The notes below the pieces were generated by a model. That model was not told where the DNA came from, made no database searches, and was given only the letters and a program-made list of their open reading frames with translations. Both the position numbers and the translations under genes were made by a program. This document shows positions 26,542 through 33,860 of a stretch of DNA of 40,578 bases, piece after piece (position 1 is the stretch's first letter; the number at the start of each line of letters is the position of its first letter). The stretch comes from an uncultured Veillonellaceae bacterium (GTDB lineage: Bacteria > Bacillota > Negativicutes > Selenomonadales > Selenomonadaceae), in NCBI GenBank assembly GCA_902766015.1, contig CACXCC010000097.1, positions 1-40,578 of the forward strand. Reading direction: 5' to 3'.

Positions 26542-27603
26542 TTATTTCATTCCGAGCGTCGGCTGGTGAAACTCAAAGAGCGTCAGATTGATCAGGTTAA
26601 TGTCATACTGGCGCTTTTTGATGTAATATTCTACGATAATATCCGCTTTGCTGCTGTGCGTCAGGGCAAAGCCGGCTTTGCGGATAAAATCGCATGTTTC
26701 TTCAAATGATAACTGCAACGCAACGGCAAACGCAAGCGCCGTATTTTTGCTGGGCTGATAATCTTTTTTCGTGCGGATTTTCGAAAACAGCTTGCGGTCG
26801 ACATTTGCCTTTTTATAGACATCGGCATCCTTTTTACCGGTTTTGTCGATGAGTTTCAGCAGGGATTCCGACCACGTTTCCCCGCACTGCGCGAGTTGAT
26901 CGTCAAGATTTAACGCGGGAGCAACCGGAAATGGTTGCGGGGCGGCTTTTTCGCTGTCAGCCGGTGAAAACGCGGCCGCATCCGCTTTTCTCCGATCCCT
27001 TCGGCGGCGCATCGCTCCCTGCAGCGCGTAGCCCCCGTAATCCGGATAATCCCGGTACTCCGATTCCAGCGCACTTTCCGAATAATGATTGTCAATATAC
27101 GCCTTGACATGGTCAAACAGCTTTGTGCCCATCAAAAAACTGTCACCGTCAAACAGTACGAGATAAACCGTCATTTCCTGTGTCAACAAAAAATCCGTGA
27201 TCGTCTGCAAAGCCGTCGATATCGCTTTATCGCGCGGGAACCCGTACGTGCCGGCGGAAATCAGCGGAAACGCAATCGTCTTCGCCCGAAGCTTTGCTGC
27301 AAGAATCAAAGAATGACGGTAACATGCGGCAAGTAAATCCGCCTCATGATGCCGCCCGTCCTGCCAGACCGGGCCGACCGTGTGAATGACATACTTCGCC
27401 GGAAGACCGAAAGCCTCCGTACTCACGGCATCTCCGACCCCGATCACTCCGATCTTCCGCCGCGCCGCCAAAAGCCCTTTCCCCGCAACCCGATGAACCG
27501 CACTGTCAACACCGCCCCCGACAACCGGTTTCGGATTCGCCGTATTGACAATGACATCAACCTGCATCTTCGTAATATCCTGCCGAACAATCTCCAGCGG
27601 CAT
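26542..27603 (-). CDS. Macrodomain protein with a conserved C-terminal helical domain
   Basis: Residues 1-170 form a macrodomain. It has VDVIVNTANPKPVVGGGVDSA (about 15-35, the ADP-ribose pocket), HTVGPVW at 74-80 and PLISAGTYGFP at 113-123. Such domains bind or hydrolyse ADP-ribose derivatives such as O-acetyl-ADP-ribose or ADP-ribosylated proteins. A low-complexity basic/Pro linker (about 195-230) leads to a helical C-terminal domain (about 238-353, containing YKKANVDRKLFSKIRTKKDY) that I recall from other Bacillota macrodomain proteins but cannot name. I set the start at ATG 27603, where the macrodomain begins; AAAGGA is 11 bases upstream. The frame is open 38 codons further, without homology. 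A VWA gene lies upstream in the same direction. Confidence 0.85.
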   Translation of the reverse strand: MPLEIVRQDITKMQVDVIVNTANPKPVVGGGVDSAVHRVAGKGLLAARRKIGVIGVGDAVSTEAFGLPAKYVIHTVGPVWQDGRHHEADLLAACYRHSLILAAKLRAKTIAFPLISAGTYGFPRDKAISTALQTITDFLLTQEMTVYLVLFDGDSFLMGTKLFDHVKAYIDNHYSESALESEYRDYPDYGGYALQGAMRRRRDRRKADAAAFSPADSEKAAPQPFPVAPALNLDDQLAQCGETWSESLLKLIDKTGKKDADVYKKANVDRKLFSKIRTKKDYQPSKNTALAFAVALQLSFEETCDFIRKAGFALTHSSKADIIVEYYIKKRQYDINLINLTLFEFHQPTLGMK

Positions 27604-27642
27604 TTCGTTCAACGTCCTTTCGTAACAATGTTTCTTTATATA

Positions 27643-27654
27643 TTTGACGTCAAA
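27643..27654. promoter_or_regulatory. Palindrome before the macrodomain gene
   Basis: TTTGACGTCAAA is a perfect 12-base palindrome 40 bases before the macrodomain start. It is followed on the minus strand by the A/T-rich ATATATAAAG. It could be an operator, but the core GACGTCA also occurs by chance in several coding regions of this window. Confidence 0.3.
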
Positions 27655-27710
27655 CCGCTGAAACCCTGCCGACATATCGAAAGGAAATCCGAAACGCAAG
27701 GGACAACCAC

Positions 27711-27753
27711 GCCGCACTTGCCGTTTTAGCCGCAGCGTTCAGGCAAGTGCGGC
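27711..27753. repeat. Perfect 12-bp inverted repeat between the VWA and macrodomain genes
   Basis: GCCGCACTTGCC (27711-27722) and GGCAAGTGCGGC (27742-27753) are exact inverse complements around a 19-base loop. There is no T run on either side, so it is not a standard terminator. It begins 15 bases after the VWA stop and could be an mRNA-stabilising or processing hairpin. Confidence 0.7.
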
Positions 27754-27768
27754 ACGGTTATCCCGACC

Positions 27769-28446
27769 TTATTTCCGACGTTTCCCCCGATTCCGCGCCT
27801 CAATATCCCGTTTCCACCCGTCCCCGAGCGGAGCCGCCATTTTCGCGCTGCGAACATGCGTCACGGCCGCGCATACCGCTTCGTAGTTCATATTCGTGCC
27901 GATCCGGTCATTCTGATACGTCACCGAATGATGTGCGTCAATGCCGTACGATGCAGCCGTAGCAACCGCGTCCATATTCGCACCGAGAAACAGGAATTCC
28001 CAACGATACCGTTTCTGCTGACGCTCGATCATATGACGCACGCGGCGGAAATCATAACGGCGGCTTGCGTTCTCCATACCGTCCGTGATAATGACGACGA
28101 GCGTTTTATCGGGGCGATCCTTCTCATCCGCATATTTGTGGAGATTCCCGATATGATGAATCGCTCCGCCGACCGCGTCGAGAAGCGCCGTACATCCGCC
28201 CGGCGTATAATCACGCCGCGTGAGCGGACGTACTTTATTGAGCGGTACACGGTCGAGCACGACATCGCAGTCGTCTTCAAACATCACTGCCGAAACGAGC
28301 GCCTTGCCCGGTTCATGTTTCTGCTTTTCAATGAGCGAATTAAATCCGCCGATCGTATCCTCCTCGAGTCCCGCCATCGAACCGCTGCGGTCGATGATAA
28401 AAACAATTTCCGTAAATGCCGCTTGATTTGTTTTCTGTTCCTTCAT
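27769..28446 (-). CDS. VWA domain protein (TerY/YfbK-like)
   Basis: The 225-residue soluble protein is essentially one von Willebrand factor A domain. It has a complete metal-ion-dependent adhesion site: DRSGS at 19-23, a Thr in GGCTALLD (Thr86) and Asp122 in ITDGMEN. In bacteria such stand-alone VWA proteins often act as scaffolds in stress-response systems such as the Ter system. The start has GGAGAGGG before the ATG. The C-terminus is strongly basic. No TerD or kinase gene is in view. The macrodomain gene follows after a 165-base gap. Confidence 0.88.
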   Translation of the reverse strand: MKEQKTNQAAFTEIVFIIDRSGSMAGLEEDTIGGFNSLIEKQKHEPGKALVSAVMFEDDCDVVLDRVPLNKVRPLTRRDYTPGGCTALLDAVGGAIHHIGNLHKYADEKDRPDKTLVVIITDGMENASRRYDFRRVRHMIERQQKRYRWEFLFLGANMDAVATAASYGIDAHHSVTYQNDRIGTNMNYEAVCAAVTHVRSAKMAAPLGDGWKRDIEARNRGKRRK

Positions 28447-28560
28447 TTGAACCCTCTCCTTTTCGTTTCCGGATACAGTCTGTTATCTTTTCTTTAACTA
28501 AAGTATACGGAAAATCCCTATCGAAAAGGTCGCATCACGGGCGACATTTTGACACGAAGA

Positions 28561-28591
28561 CAGCCCTTGCAGAATTGCTCCGCAAGGGCTG
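28561..28591. repeat. Inverted repeat after the Tat metallo-hydrolase gene, weak terminator
   Basis: CAGCCCTTGC (28561-28570) and GCAAGGGCTG (28582-28591) are exact inverse complements with an 11-base loop, about 20 bases beyond the stop codon at 28610. No real T run follows, so termination is uncertain. Confidence 0.5.
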
Positions 28592-28609
28592 CTATATTTC
28601 ATGATAAAT

Positions 28610-29725
28610 TTACACCATCTGCTCCCACCACGGTTCGAAATCCGCGGCTTTTGCGTCGAGGTTGACATATTGTCCGATTTTCGGCGTCAGGAGTTCGTAC
28701 GGCTTGCCCGCACTGAGTTCCCGCACATCGGCCATCGGCGCTTCCCATTTGTGACGCGCGAGGCAGAATTTACTGTTATGTGCGAGCATGACTTTTTTCG
28801 CGCCGACGTCAACGGCCGCCTGTACCGTTTCGGGCGGCAGCAGATGGATTGGATGCCATTGTTCGTTGTACTGACCGTTTTCCATAATCGCAAGGTCAAA
28901 TCCGCCGAACTGCTCCCCGATCGCCGTAAAATGATCGCCGTAACCGCCGTCACACGAAAGATAAACCTGACGCGTCGGACTTGTCAGTGCAAAACTGCAC
29001 CACTCCGTCTGATTCTGATCAAGGAAACGTCCCGAAAAATGCTGCGACGGCAAAACATGCACATGAAACCCGTCACCGAGATCAACATCCGTATCCCAGT
29101 CTTCTTCGTGCACGAGCGTCATGTCAAAGCCCCACTGCTCGAAATACTCGCCGACACCGAGCGGGCAGACGATTGACTTGACTTTCGGCTTCAATGCCAT
29201 GACCGTCGGATAATCGAGATGGTCCCAATGATCATGACTCATGAGCAAAACGTCAAGTTCGGGGATATCCTCAGCCTGATAGACATTGCTCCCCGCAAAC
29301 GCCTTGTTAATAAAAAACACCGGCGCCCCGTAATCGCTGAACACCGGATCGATGAGGATACGTTTTCCCGCCAGCTGCAGATAAAACGTCGAATGCCCCA
29401 TCCAGACAACGCAGTCCTCATCCGGACGCAGCGCAAAAAGATCCGTCTTTTCCGCAAGCATCGGCTGTTCCGGCACCCAGCCCGTCCGATCGGCTGTAAT
29501 CATTTTATAAATCGCCTCAGCCTGCGATTCATCCTTTAAAATGCTTTTCACCGGATGCAGGCATTCAAAACGGCCGTTGATATAATGCGGCGAAGCCTGA
29601 ATCCGCCGCAACCGTTCCCCCGTCGGCAGGCGCCCGAAACGGTCCGAATGAACAAATCCGTAACCGCCTGCGGCAAGCGCACCGACCACAGCCGCGCTGC
29701 CGATTAAAAACTCCCGTCGATTCAT
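28610..29725 (-). CDS. MBL-fold metallo-hydrolase with a twin-arginine signal (UlaG/NAPE-PLD-like)
   Basis: The N-terminus NRREFLIGSAAVVGALAAGG is a classic twin-arginine signal: RR-x-F-L followed by a weakly hydrophobic, Ala/Gly-rich stretch. This predicts export in folded form. The body has the metallo-hydrolase motif MSHDHWDHLDYP, an upstream VWMGHSTFYLQLAGKRILIDPVFS, and late CDGGYGDHF and LAHNSKF ligands. It resembles the NAPE-PLD/UlaG branch. The substrate is unknown; lipid or lactone hydrolysis are the known activities of relatives. It lies 21 bases after the fructosamine-kinase-like gene in the same direction, so the two may be cotranscribed. Confidence 0.85.
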   Translation of the reverse strand: MNRREFLIGSAAVVGALAAGGYGFVHSDRFGRLPTGERLRRIQASPHYINGRFECLHPVKSILKDESQAEAIYKMITADRTGWVPEQPMLAEKTDLFALRPDEDCVVWMGHSTFYLQLAGKRILIDPVFSDYGAPVFFINKAFAGSNVYQAEDIPELDVLLMSHDHWDHLDYPTVMALKPKVKSIVCPLGVGEYFEQWGFDMTLVHEEDWDTDVDLGDGFHVHVLPSQHFSGRFLDQNQTEWCSFALTSPTRQVYLSCDGGYGDHFTAIGEQFGGFDLAIMENGQYNEQWHPIHLLPPETVQAAVDVGAKKVMLAHNSKFCLARHKWEAPMADVRELSAGKPYELLTPKIGQYVNLDAKAADFEPWWEQMV

Positions 29726-29746
29726 ATTCGTTACCTCATGTCAACG

Positions 29747-30622
29747 TTATCCCGCATAATACCGGATAATGCTCACAACCGGAGAAAGATATCCCGTACC
29801 GAACAATTTCAGATGATTGAGCAGATGGTAGAGATTGTATAAATCCTTTCGTTCCTCATAACCGGGCTCGTACGGAATAATCTCGTAATACGCATCATAA
29901 AACGACTGCGGAAAACGGCCGAACAGTTCCGTCATACCGAGATCGATCTCATGATGGCCGACATAAACCGCCGGGTCAATGAGAATCGGGCTGCCGTTTT
30001 CATCCGACATGACATTGCCGCCCCACAGATCACCGTGAAGCACCGAAGGAAATGCCGGTTCCGGCAAATACTTGTCCAGATGATCGAGAAGATACTGCGC
30101 GCGTTTCCGATCGGCCGGGCTGAAATAATGCTCCACCATCTTGATAAACGGCCCCAGACGCGCGGTGCGGAAAAAGTCAACCCAACTGTCATTCGGGGTA
30201 TTGATCTGTCTCGTCCGGCCGGCATAATTGTCGGCATAAAAACCGTATTTCTTCTTGGGAACGAGAGACGCTGTCGGTGCGCGGTGCATGGTCGCCAGCA
30301 TATGTCCGAGATCCGGCCAATACGCAGCATTTCGCTGTTTACTTTTGATAAACGAAAGGAGCAAAAACGCGCCCCCTTTTTCCTTGCCCATACCGAGAAC
30401 ATCCGGCGTGTCCGCCCCCGCCTGACGCATTGCGATCAGCCCGTTTTTCTCACCGACAAAGAAATCCGGCTCAACACCGGGCTGATACTTGATAAAAACC
30501 GTATCGCCCGAGGAAAGATCCAGGCGGTACGCATCATTGATATCACCGCCCGAGACAGGCATTCGTCTTATAATCGTTGCTCCGAATAAATGAGAAATGG
30601 CTTTATTTAGCGTATCGTACAT
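29747..30622 (-). CDS. Fructosamine kinase family protein
   Basis: The 291-residue protein has the aminoglycoside-phosphotransferase-like kinase fold with the FN3K signatures LHGDLWGGN (catalytic loop) and LIDPAVYVGHHEIDLGM (metal-binding DP). It also has an N-terminal GGDINDAYRLDL and a Lys in VFIKYQ. Relatives phosphorylate ketosamines on glycated proteins or small molecules, which leads to deglycation. It lies between the aminotransferase (60 bases away) and the Tat metallo-hydrolase. Confidence 0.9.
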   Translation of the reverse strand: MYDTLNKAISHLFGATIIRRMPVSGGDINDAYRLDLSSGDTVFIKYQPGVEPDFFVGEKNGLIAMRQAGADTPDVLGMGKEKGGAFLLLSFIKSKQRNAAYWPDLGHMLATMHRAPTASLVPKKKYGFYADNYAGRTRQINTPNDSWVDFFRTARLGPFIKMVEHYFSPADRKRAQYLLDHLDKYLPEPAFPSVLHGDLWGGNVMSDENGSPILIDPAVYVGHHEIDLGMTELFGRFPQSFYDAYYEIIPYEPGYEERKDLYNLYHLLNHLKLFGTGYLSPVVSIIRYYAG

Positions 30623-30682
30623 GATTACACCCCATTTTTCCGATATCGTGATCGTTCGCCAAAACGTTTTTACCGTCCTGTG

Positions 30683-31867
30683 TCAGCGCCAATCCGCGTT
30701 TTGCGCCGCATTCGCCTTGGCGCGCAGCGACTCGAGACGATTAAGCGCGTCATTCAGCGTCGCATCTTCCTTCGCAAAGTGGAACCGCACGAGATTATGC
30801 ACATCCTCGCGGAAAAAACTCGATCCCGGAACCGTTGCCACGCCGACTTCCCGCGTCATCCACTCGCAGAACTTATAATCGTCGCGCACGCCGAACTCCG
30901 ACACATCCATGAGCACATAATACGCGCCCTGCGGATCCGTAAAGCGGAACCCGAGATCGCGCAGACCGCCGACAAAGAGATTCTTCATATGCGTATAATG
31001 CGCCTGCAGTCCCTCATAATAATCGTCACCGAAATTCAGCCCGACAACAGCAGCCTCCATCAACGGAGCCGCCGCGCCGACCGTCAAAAAGTCGTGAACC
31101 TTTTTGACGCGCTCCGAAACCTCCGGATTCGACAACACATAACCGAGGCGCCAGCCCGTGATCGAATACGTCTTCGACAGCGAATTACAAATAATCGTCC
31201 GCTCCCGCATCCCCGGCAGCGACGCAAGATAAACGTGCTGATTCGGCTTATAGAGAATATGCTCGTAAACCTCATCCGTAATCACATACGCGTCATACTT
31301 CTTCGCGAGATCCGCAATGACCGTCAATTCCTCATACGTAAACACCTTACCGCACGGATTGGACGGATTACAGAGAATCATCACCTTTGCACCCTGCCGA
31401 AACGCCGCCTCCAGTACATCCGCGTCAAAATGAAAATCCGGCGGAACCAGCGGCACATAAATCGGCTCCGCGCCCGAAAGAATCGTATCCGCGCCGTAAT
31501 TCTCATAAAACGGCGAAAAAATAATGACCTTATCCCCCGGATTCGTCGCCGACATCATCGTCGCCATCATCGCTTCCGTACTGCCGCACGTAACAACAAT
31601 CTCACCGTTCGGGTCATAATCCAGCCCCGAAAAATGCTTCTGCTTACGCGCCACCGCCTCACGGAAATTCTGCGCGCCCCACGTAATCGCATACTGATGC
31701 GGACCCGTCTTCGCCACCTCACTCAACCGATCCGTAATCTCATGCGGCGGATCAAAATCCGGAAACCCCTGCGACAAATTCACAGCCCCGTACCGATTCG
31801 CCACACGCGTCATCCGCCGAATCACCGAATCCGTAAAATGCGACGTTCTATCACTTAACGGCTTCAA
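30683..31867 (-). CDS. Class I/II PLP-dependent aminotransferase
   Basis: The 394-residue protein has the fold-type I hallmarks: NPSNPCGKVF (167-176), DEVYEH (198-203) and the PLP lysine in SLSKTYSITGWRLGY (Lys232). The opening VNLSQGFPDFDPP resembles methionine or kynurenine aminotransferases (YbdL/KAT-like), so it may use methionine or aromatic amino acids; specificity is uncertain. The start codon is TTG (31867), with GGGTGG 5 bases or so upstream. A promoter at 31915-31943 serves it. FN3K-like and Tat-hydrolase genes follow. Confidence 0.9.
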   Translation of the reverse strand: MKPLSDRTSHFTDSVIRRMTRVANRYGAVNLSQGFPDFDPPHEITDRLSEVAKTGPHQYAITWGAQNFREAVARKQKHFSGLDYDPNGEIVVTCGSTEAMMATMMSATNPGDKVIIFSPFYENYGADTILSGAEPIYVPLVPPDFHFDADVLEAAFRQGAKVMILCNPSNPCGKVFTYEELTVIADLAKKYDAYVITDEVYEHILYKPNQHVYLASLPGMRERTIICNSLSKTYSITGWRLGYVLSNPEVSERVKKVHDFLTVGAAAPLMEAAVVGLNFGDDYYEGLQAHYTHMKNLFVGGLRDLGFRFTDPQGAYYVLMDVSEFGVRDDYKFCEWMTREVGVATVPGSSFFREDVHNLVRFHFAKEDATLNDALNRLESLRAKANAAQNADWR

Positions 31868-31914
31868 CCGAAACCACCCTTTCTTTGTTTAACATACCGG
31901 AAAACTATGTATCT

Positions 31915-31943
31915 ATCGTATAATGAACACAAACATTTGTCAA
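31915..31943 (-). promoter_or_regulatory. Aminotransferase promoter
   Basis: A perfect TTGACA (31943-31938) and TACGAT (31920-31915) are 17 bases apart on the minus strand, 47 bases before the TTG start. Confidence 0.75.
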
Positions 31944-31955
31944 TAAACGGACCCC

Positions 31956-32199
31956 GAATTGTTTAAGCGCAGCGGAAAACAATTCCCTTGATAGGCTAAG
32001 GAAATGTAAGGGGAGAGCGGGACTGCCCCCGCTGACATTGCTGAAGAAGCCGTAAAGAAAGAAAATCTCTTTCGCGTGGAGCCTGAATTGTTTTAGCGCA
32101 GCGATTTGATTCAGGCGACTTAATTAAGCGAAAGAGATTTTCTTTTAGGCGCAGCTTGTCAGCGGGAGCAGTCCCGCTCTCCCCGTCGTGCCAATGTAA
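31956..32199. repeat. Large nested palindromic intergenic element
   Basis: This fills most of the 348-base gap between the aminotransferase and murB. Three nested inverted-repeat pairs share one centre: 28-base arms 32010-32037 and 32157-32184 (one mismatch), 18-base perfect arms 32058-32075 and 32128-32145, and 8-base perfect arms 32081-32088 and 32109-32116. A separate 9-bp hairpin lies at 31956-31985. Its first 19 bases (31956-31974) recur with one change at 32085-32103 (GAATTGTTTTAGCGCAGCG). AATGTAA flanks the structure at 32003-32009 and 32193-32199. There is no T run and no transposase. It could be a MITE-like or REP-like element, or a large regulatory RNA fold. I see no gene in it. Confidence 0.85.
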
Positions 32200-32215
32200 A
32201 ATTATTAATAAACCG

Positions 32216-33133
32216 TCATTCTTCGCCGATAATCCGAAGCTCCGGATGCAGCATAACCCCGTGTTTCGCAAACACCCGATCCTGCACCTCGTGAATCACC
32301 CCGAGAACATCCGCGGCCGTCGCGCCGCCCATATTGACGACAAACCCCGCGTGCTTCGTCGAAACCTGGGCATGACCGACCGTCAACCCCTTGAGACCCG
32401 TCTGATCAATCAGCGTACCCGCAAAATACCCCTTCGGGCGTTTAAACGTACTTCCCGCGCTCGGCATCTCCAGCGGCTGCTTGCGTTCGCGGCGCTCCGT
32501 AAAATCGGCAATCTTCGCGTCAATCGCAGACTTATCCCCCGGAACAAGATCGAGTTCGACCTCACAAATCACATCCTTATTCTCCTGAAAAACACTGTGA
32601 CGATAACCGAGGTCAAGCTCATCCTTCGCATAATGGCGCACTTCTCCCTTGAGCGTCACGGCAGTGACACCGGCCGCGACATTTTTCGTCTCGCCGTCAT
32701 AAGCACCGGCATTCATAAAAATCGCGCCGCCGATACTGCCCGGGATACCGCACGCATACTCGAGTCCCGTGAGACTCTGTTCGGCCGCAAAAGCAGAAAT
32801 ATCCTTAAGCAACGCACCCGCACCGGCAATAATCCGGTTTCCTTCGCGGCGAATCCCCGACATCGGCCCGTTAAACTTGACGACAACGCCGCGGATACCT
32901 TTATCGCGCACGAGAACATTCGAACCATTCCCGAGAATTGTAAGTGGAATCTCATACTCATTCGCAAGCGAAATCACTTTTGCGACTTCATCAACCGAGG
33001 ACGGAAAAATCAGCGCATCGGCCGGACCGCCGATCTCAAACGTCGTATGAAGCTTCATCGGCTCATCGAGCATGACCTGCTCCGGTTTCAGGAACGAGCG
33101 GCATTCTTTGATAAATTCCCCATTCAGTTTCAA
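32216..33133 (-). CDS. murB: UDP-N-acetylenolpyruvoylglucosamine reductase
   Basis: It reduces UDP-GlcNAc-enolpyruvate to UDP-MurNAc, an early step of peptidoglycan synthesis, using FAD and NADPH. The 305-residue protein shows the FAD-binding segments GNGSNVLVRD and GLEYACGIPGSIGGAIFMNAGAY (split across about 85-150). It also has the catalytic serine region SAGSTFKRP and the C-terminal glutamate in HPELRIIG. The start codon is TTG, with GGAAGGA 8 bases upstream. It is not next to other mur genes. The palindromic element lies right after its stop. Confidence 0.96.
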   Translation of the reverse strand: MKLNGEFIKECRSFLKPEQVMLDEPMKLHTTFEIGGPADALIFPSSVDEVAKVISLANEYEIPLTILGNGSNVLVRDKGIRGVVVKFNGPMSGIRREGNRIIAGAGALLKDISAFAAEQSLTGLEYACGIPGSIGGAIFMNAGAYDGETKNVAAGVTAVTLKGEVRHYAKDELDLGYRHSVFQENKDVICEVELDLVPGDKSAIDAKIADFTERRERKQPLEMPSAGSTFKRPKGYFAGTLIDQTGLKGLTVGHAQVSTKHAGFVVNMGGATAADVLGVIHEVQDRVFAKHGVMLHPELRIIGEE

Positions 33134-33234
33134 TCGTGTATTCCTTCCTTATTTCTTCTATATCTACGAAGCGGCCATCAGCCAACGTACTGTCCCGCTT
33201 CGTTTTATGTCAATAACAGATTCGCGCCCATCGA

Positions 33235-33726
33235 TCAGATATGCAGTCCCGGTCCCTTTTCGGCGAGATTTGCAAACCCGATCTGACGCATCGCTTCGTA
33301 AGCGACAATGGCAACGGAGTTCGAGAGATTCAGCGAGCGTGCCCCCGGAATCATCGGGATACGGACGCAGCTTTCCCAGTTCGCTTTGAGAATTGTCTCC
33401 GGGATGCCCGCCGTTTCCTTACCGAAAACGAGCATGTCATCCGCCGTAAACTGCGCCTCCGTATAGGAGCGCGGTGCCTTTGTTGAGCAATAGTAAAAAT
33501 TGTGCCCCGCATACTGTGCGAGCACTTCGTCAAAGTTTTTATGATAATGTATCGTAACAAGGTGCCAATAGTCAAGTCCGGCACGCTTTAAATGTTTGTC
33601 GTCAACGGAAAATCCGAGCGGCTCTACGAGATGAAGCTCGATGCCGGTTGCCGCGCAGAGGCGCGCGATATTACCGGTATTGCCCGGGATTTCCGGTTCT
33701 ATCAAAACGATATGCAATCCATTCAC
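33235..33726 (-). CDS. trmL: tRNA (cytidine/uridine-34-2'-O)-methyltransferase
   Basis: This 163-residue minimal SPOUT methyltransferase has the TrmL/YibK motifs EPEIPGNTGNIARLCAATG, FGKETAGIP and IPMIPGARSLNLSNSVAIVAYE. It methylates the wobble ribose of leucine tRNAs. The start codon is GTG (33726), with only a weak AAAGA before it. It has its own promoter at 33773-33801. murB follows after about 100 bases in the same direction. Confidence 0.95.
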   Translation of the reverse strand: MNGLHIVLIEPEIPGNTGNIARLCAATGIELHLVEPLGFSVDDKHLKRAGLDYWHLVTIHYHKNFDEVLAQYAGHNFYYCSTKAPRSYTEAQFTADDMLVFGKETAGIPETILKANWESCVRIPMIPGARSLNLSNSVAIVAYEAMRQIGFANLAEKGPGLHI

Positions 33727-33772
33727 TCTTTCGTCTTTGTCAAGTCAATGTCTAACAGCAATTTCCCTACAT

Positions 33773-33801
33773 ATTATAACCAATCGCTACCGTAAAAACA
33801 A
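33773..33801 (-). promoter_or_regulatory. trmL promoter overlapping the ilvD terminator
   Basis: A perfect TATAAT (33778-33773) and TTGTTT (33801-33796) are 17 bases apart on the minus strand. The -35 lies inside the T run of the ilvD terminator. Confidence 0.7.
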
Positions 33802-33838
33802 CCCGCACCCCGGCAGAATCACTGCCCGGATGCGGGTT
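33794..33838 (-). terminator. ilvD terminator
   Basis: On the minus strand a 16-base arm (33838-33823) pairs with 33815-33800, with one or two mismatches, around a 7-base loop. It is followed by GTTTTT. It lies about 22 bases after the ilvD stop. Confidence 0.88.
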
Positions 33839-33860
33839 GACGCATGTTTTATGTCAAATT

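Noticed and set aside
25260-27654. Repeated GACGTCA palindromes as a possible regulon
   Set aside because: Most copies fall inside coding regions and follow from frequent Asp-Val codon pairs (GAC GTC) before A. Only the copy at 27643-27654 is intergenic.
30680-31858. Long Arg/Ile-rich plus-strand open frame opposite the aminotransferase
   Set aside because: It mirrors the aminotransferase codons, its composition is implausible, and it has no start signals.
31996-32271. Small minus-strand frame inside the palindromic element
   Set aside because: It overlaps the end of murB, has no ribosome binding site, and its sequence is explained by the inverted repeats.
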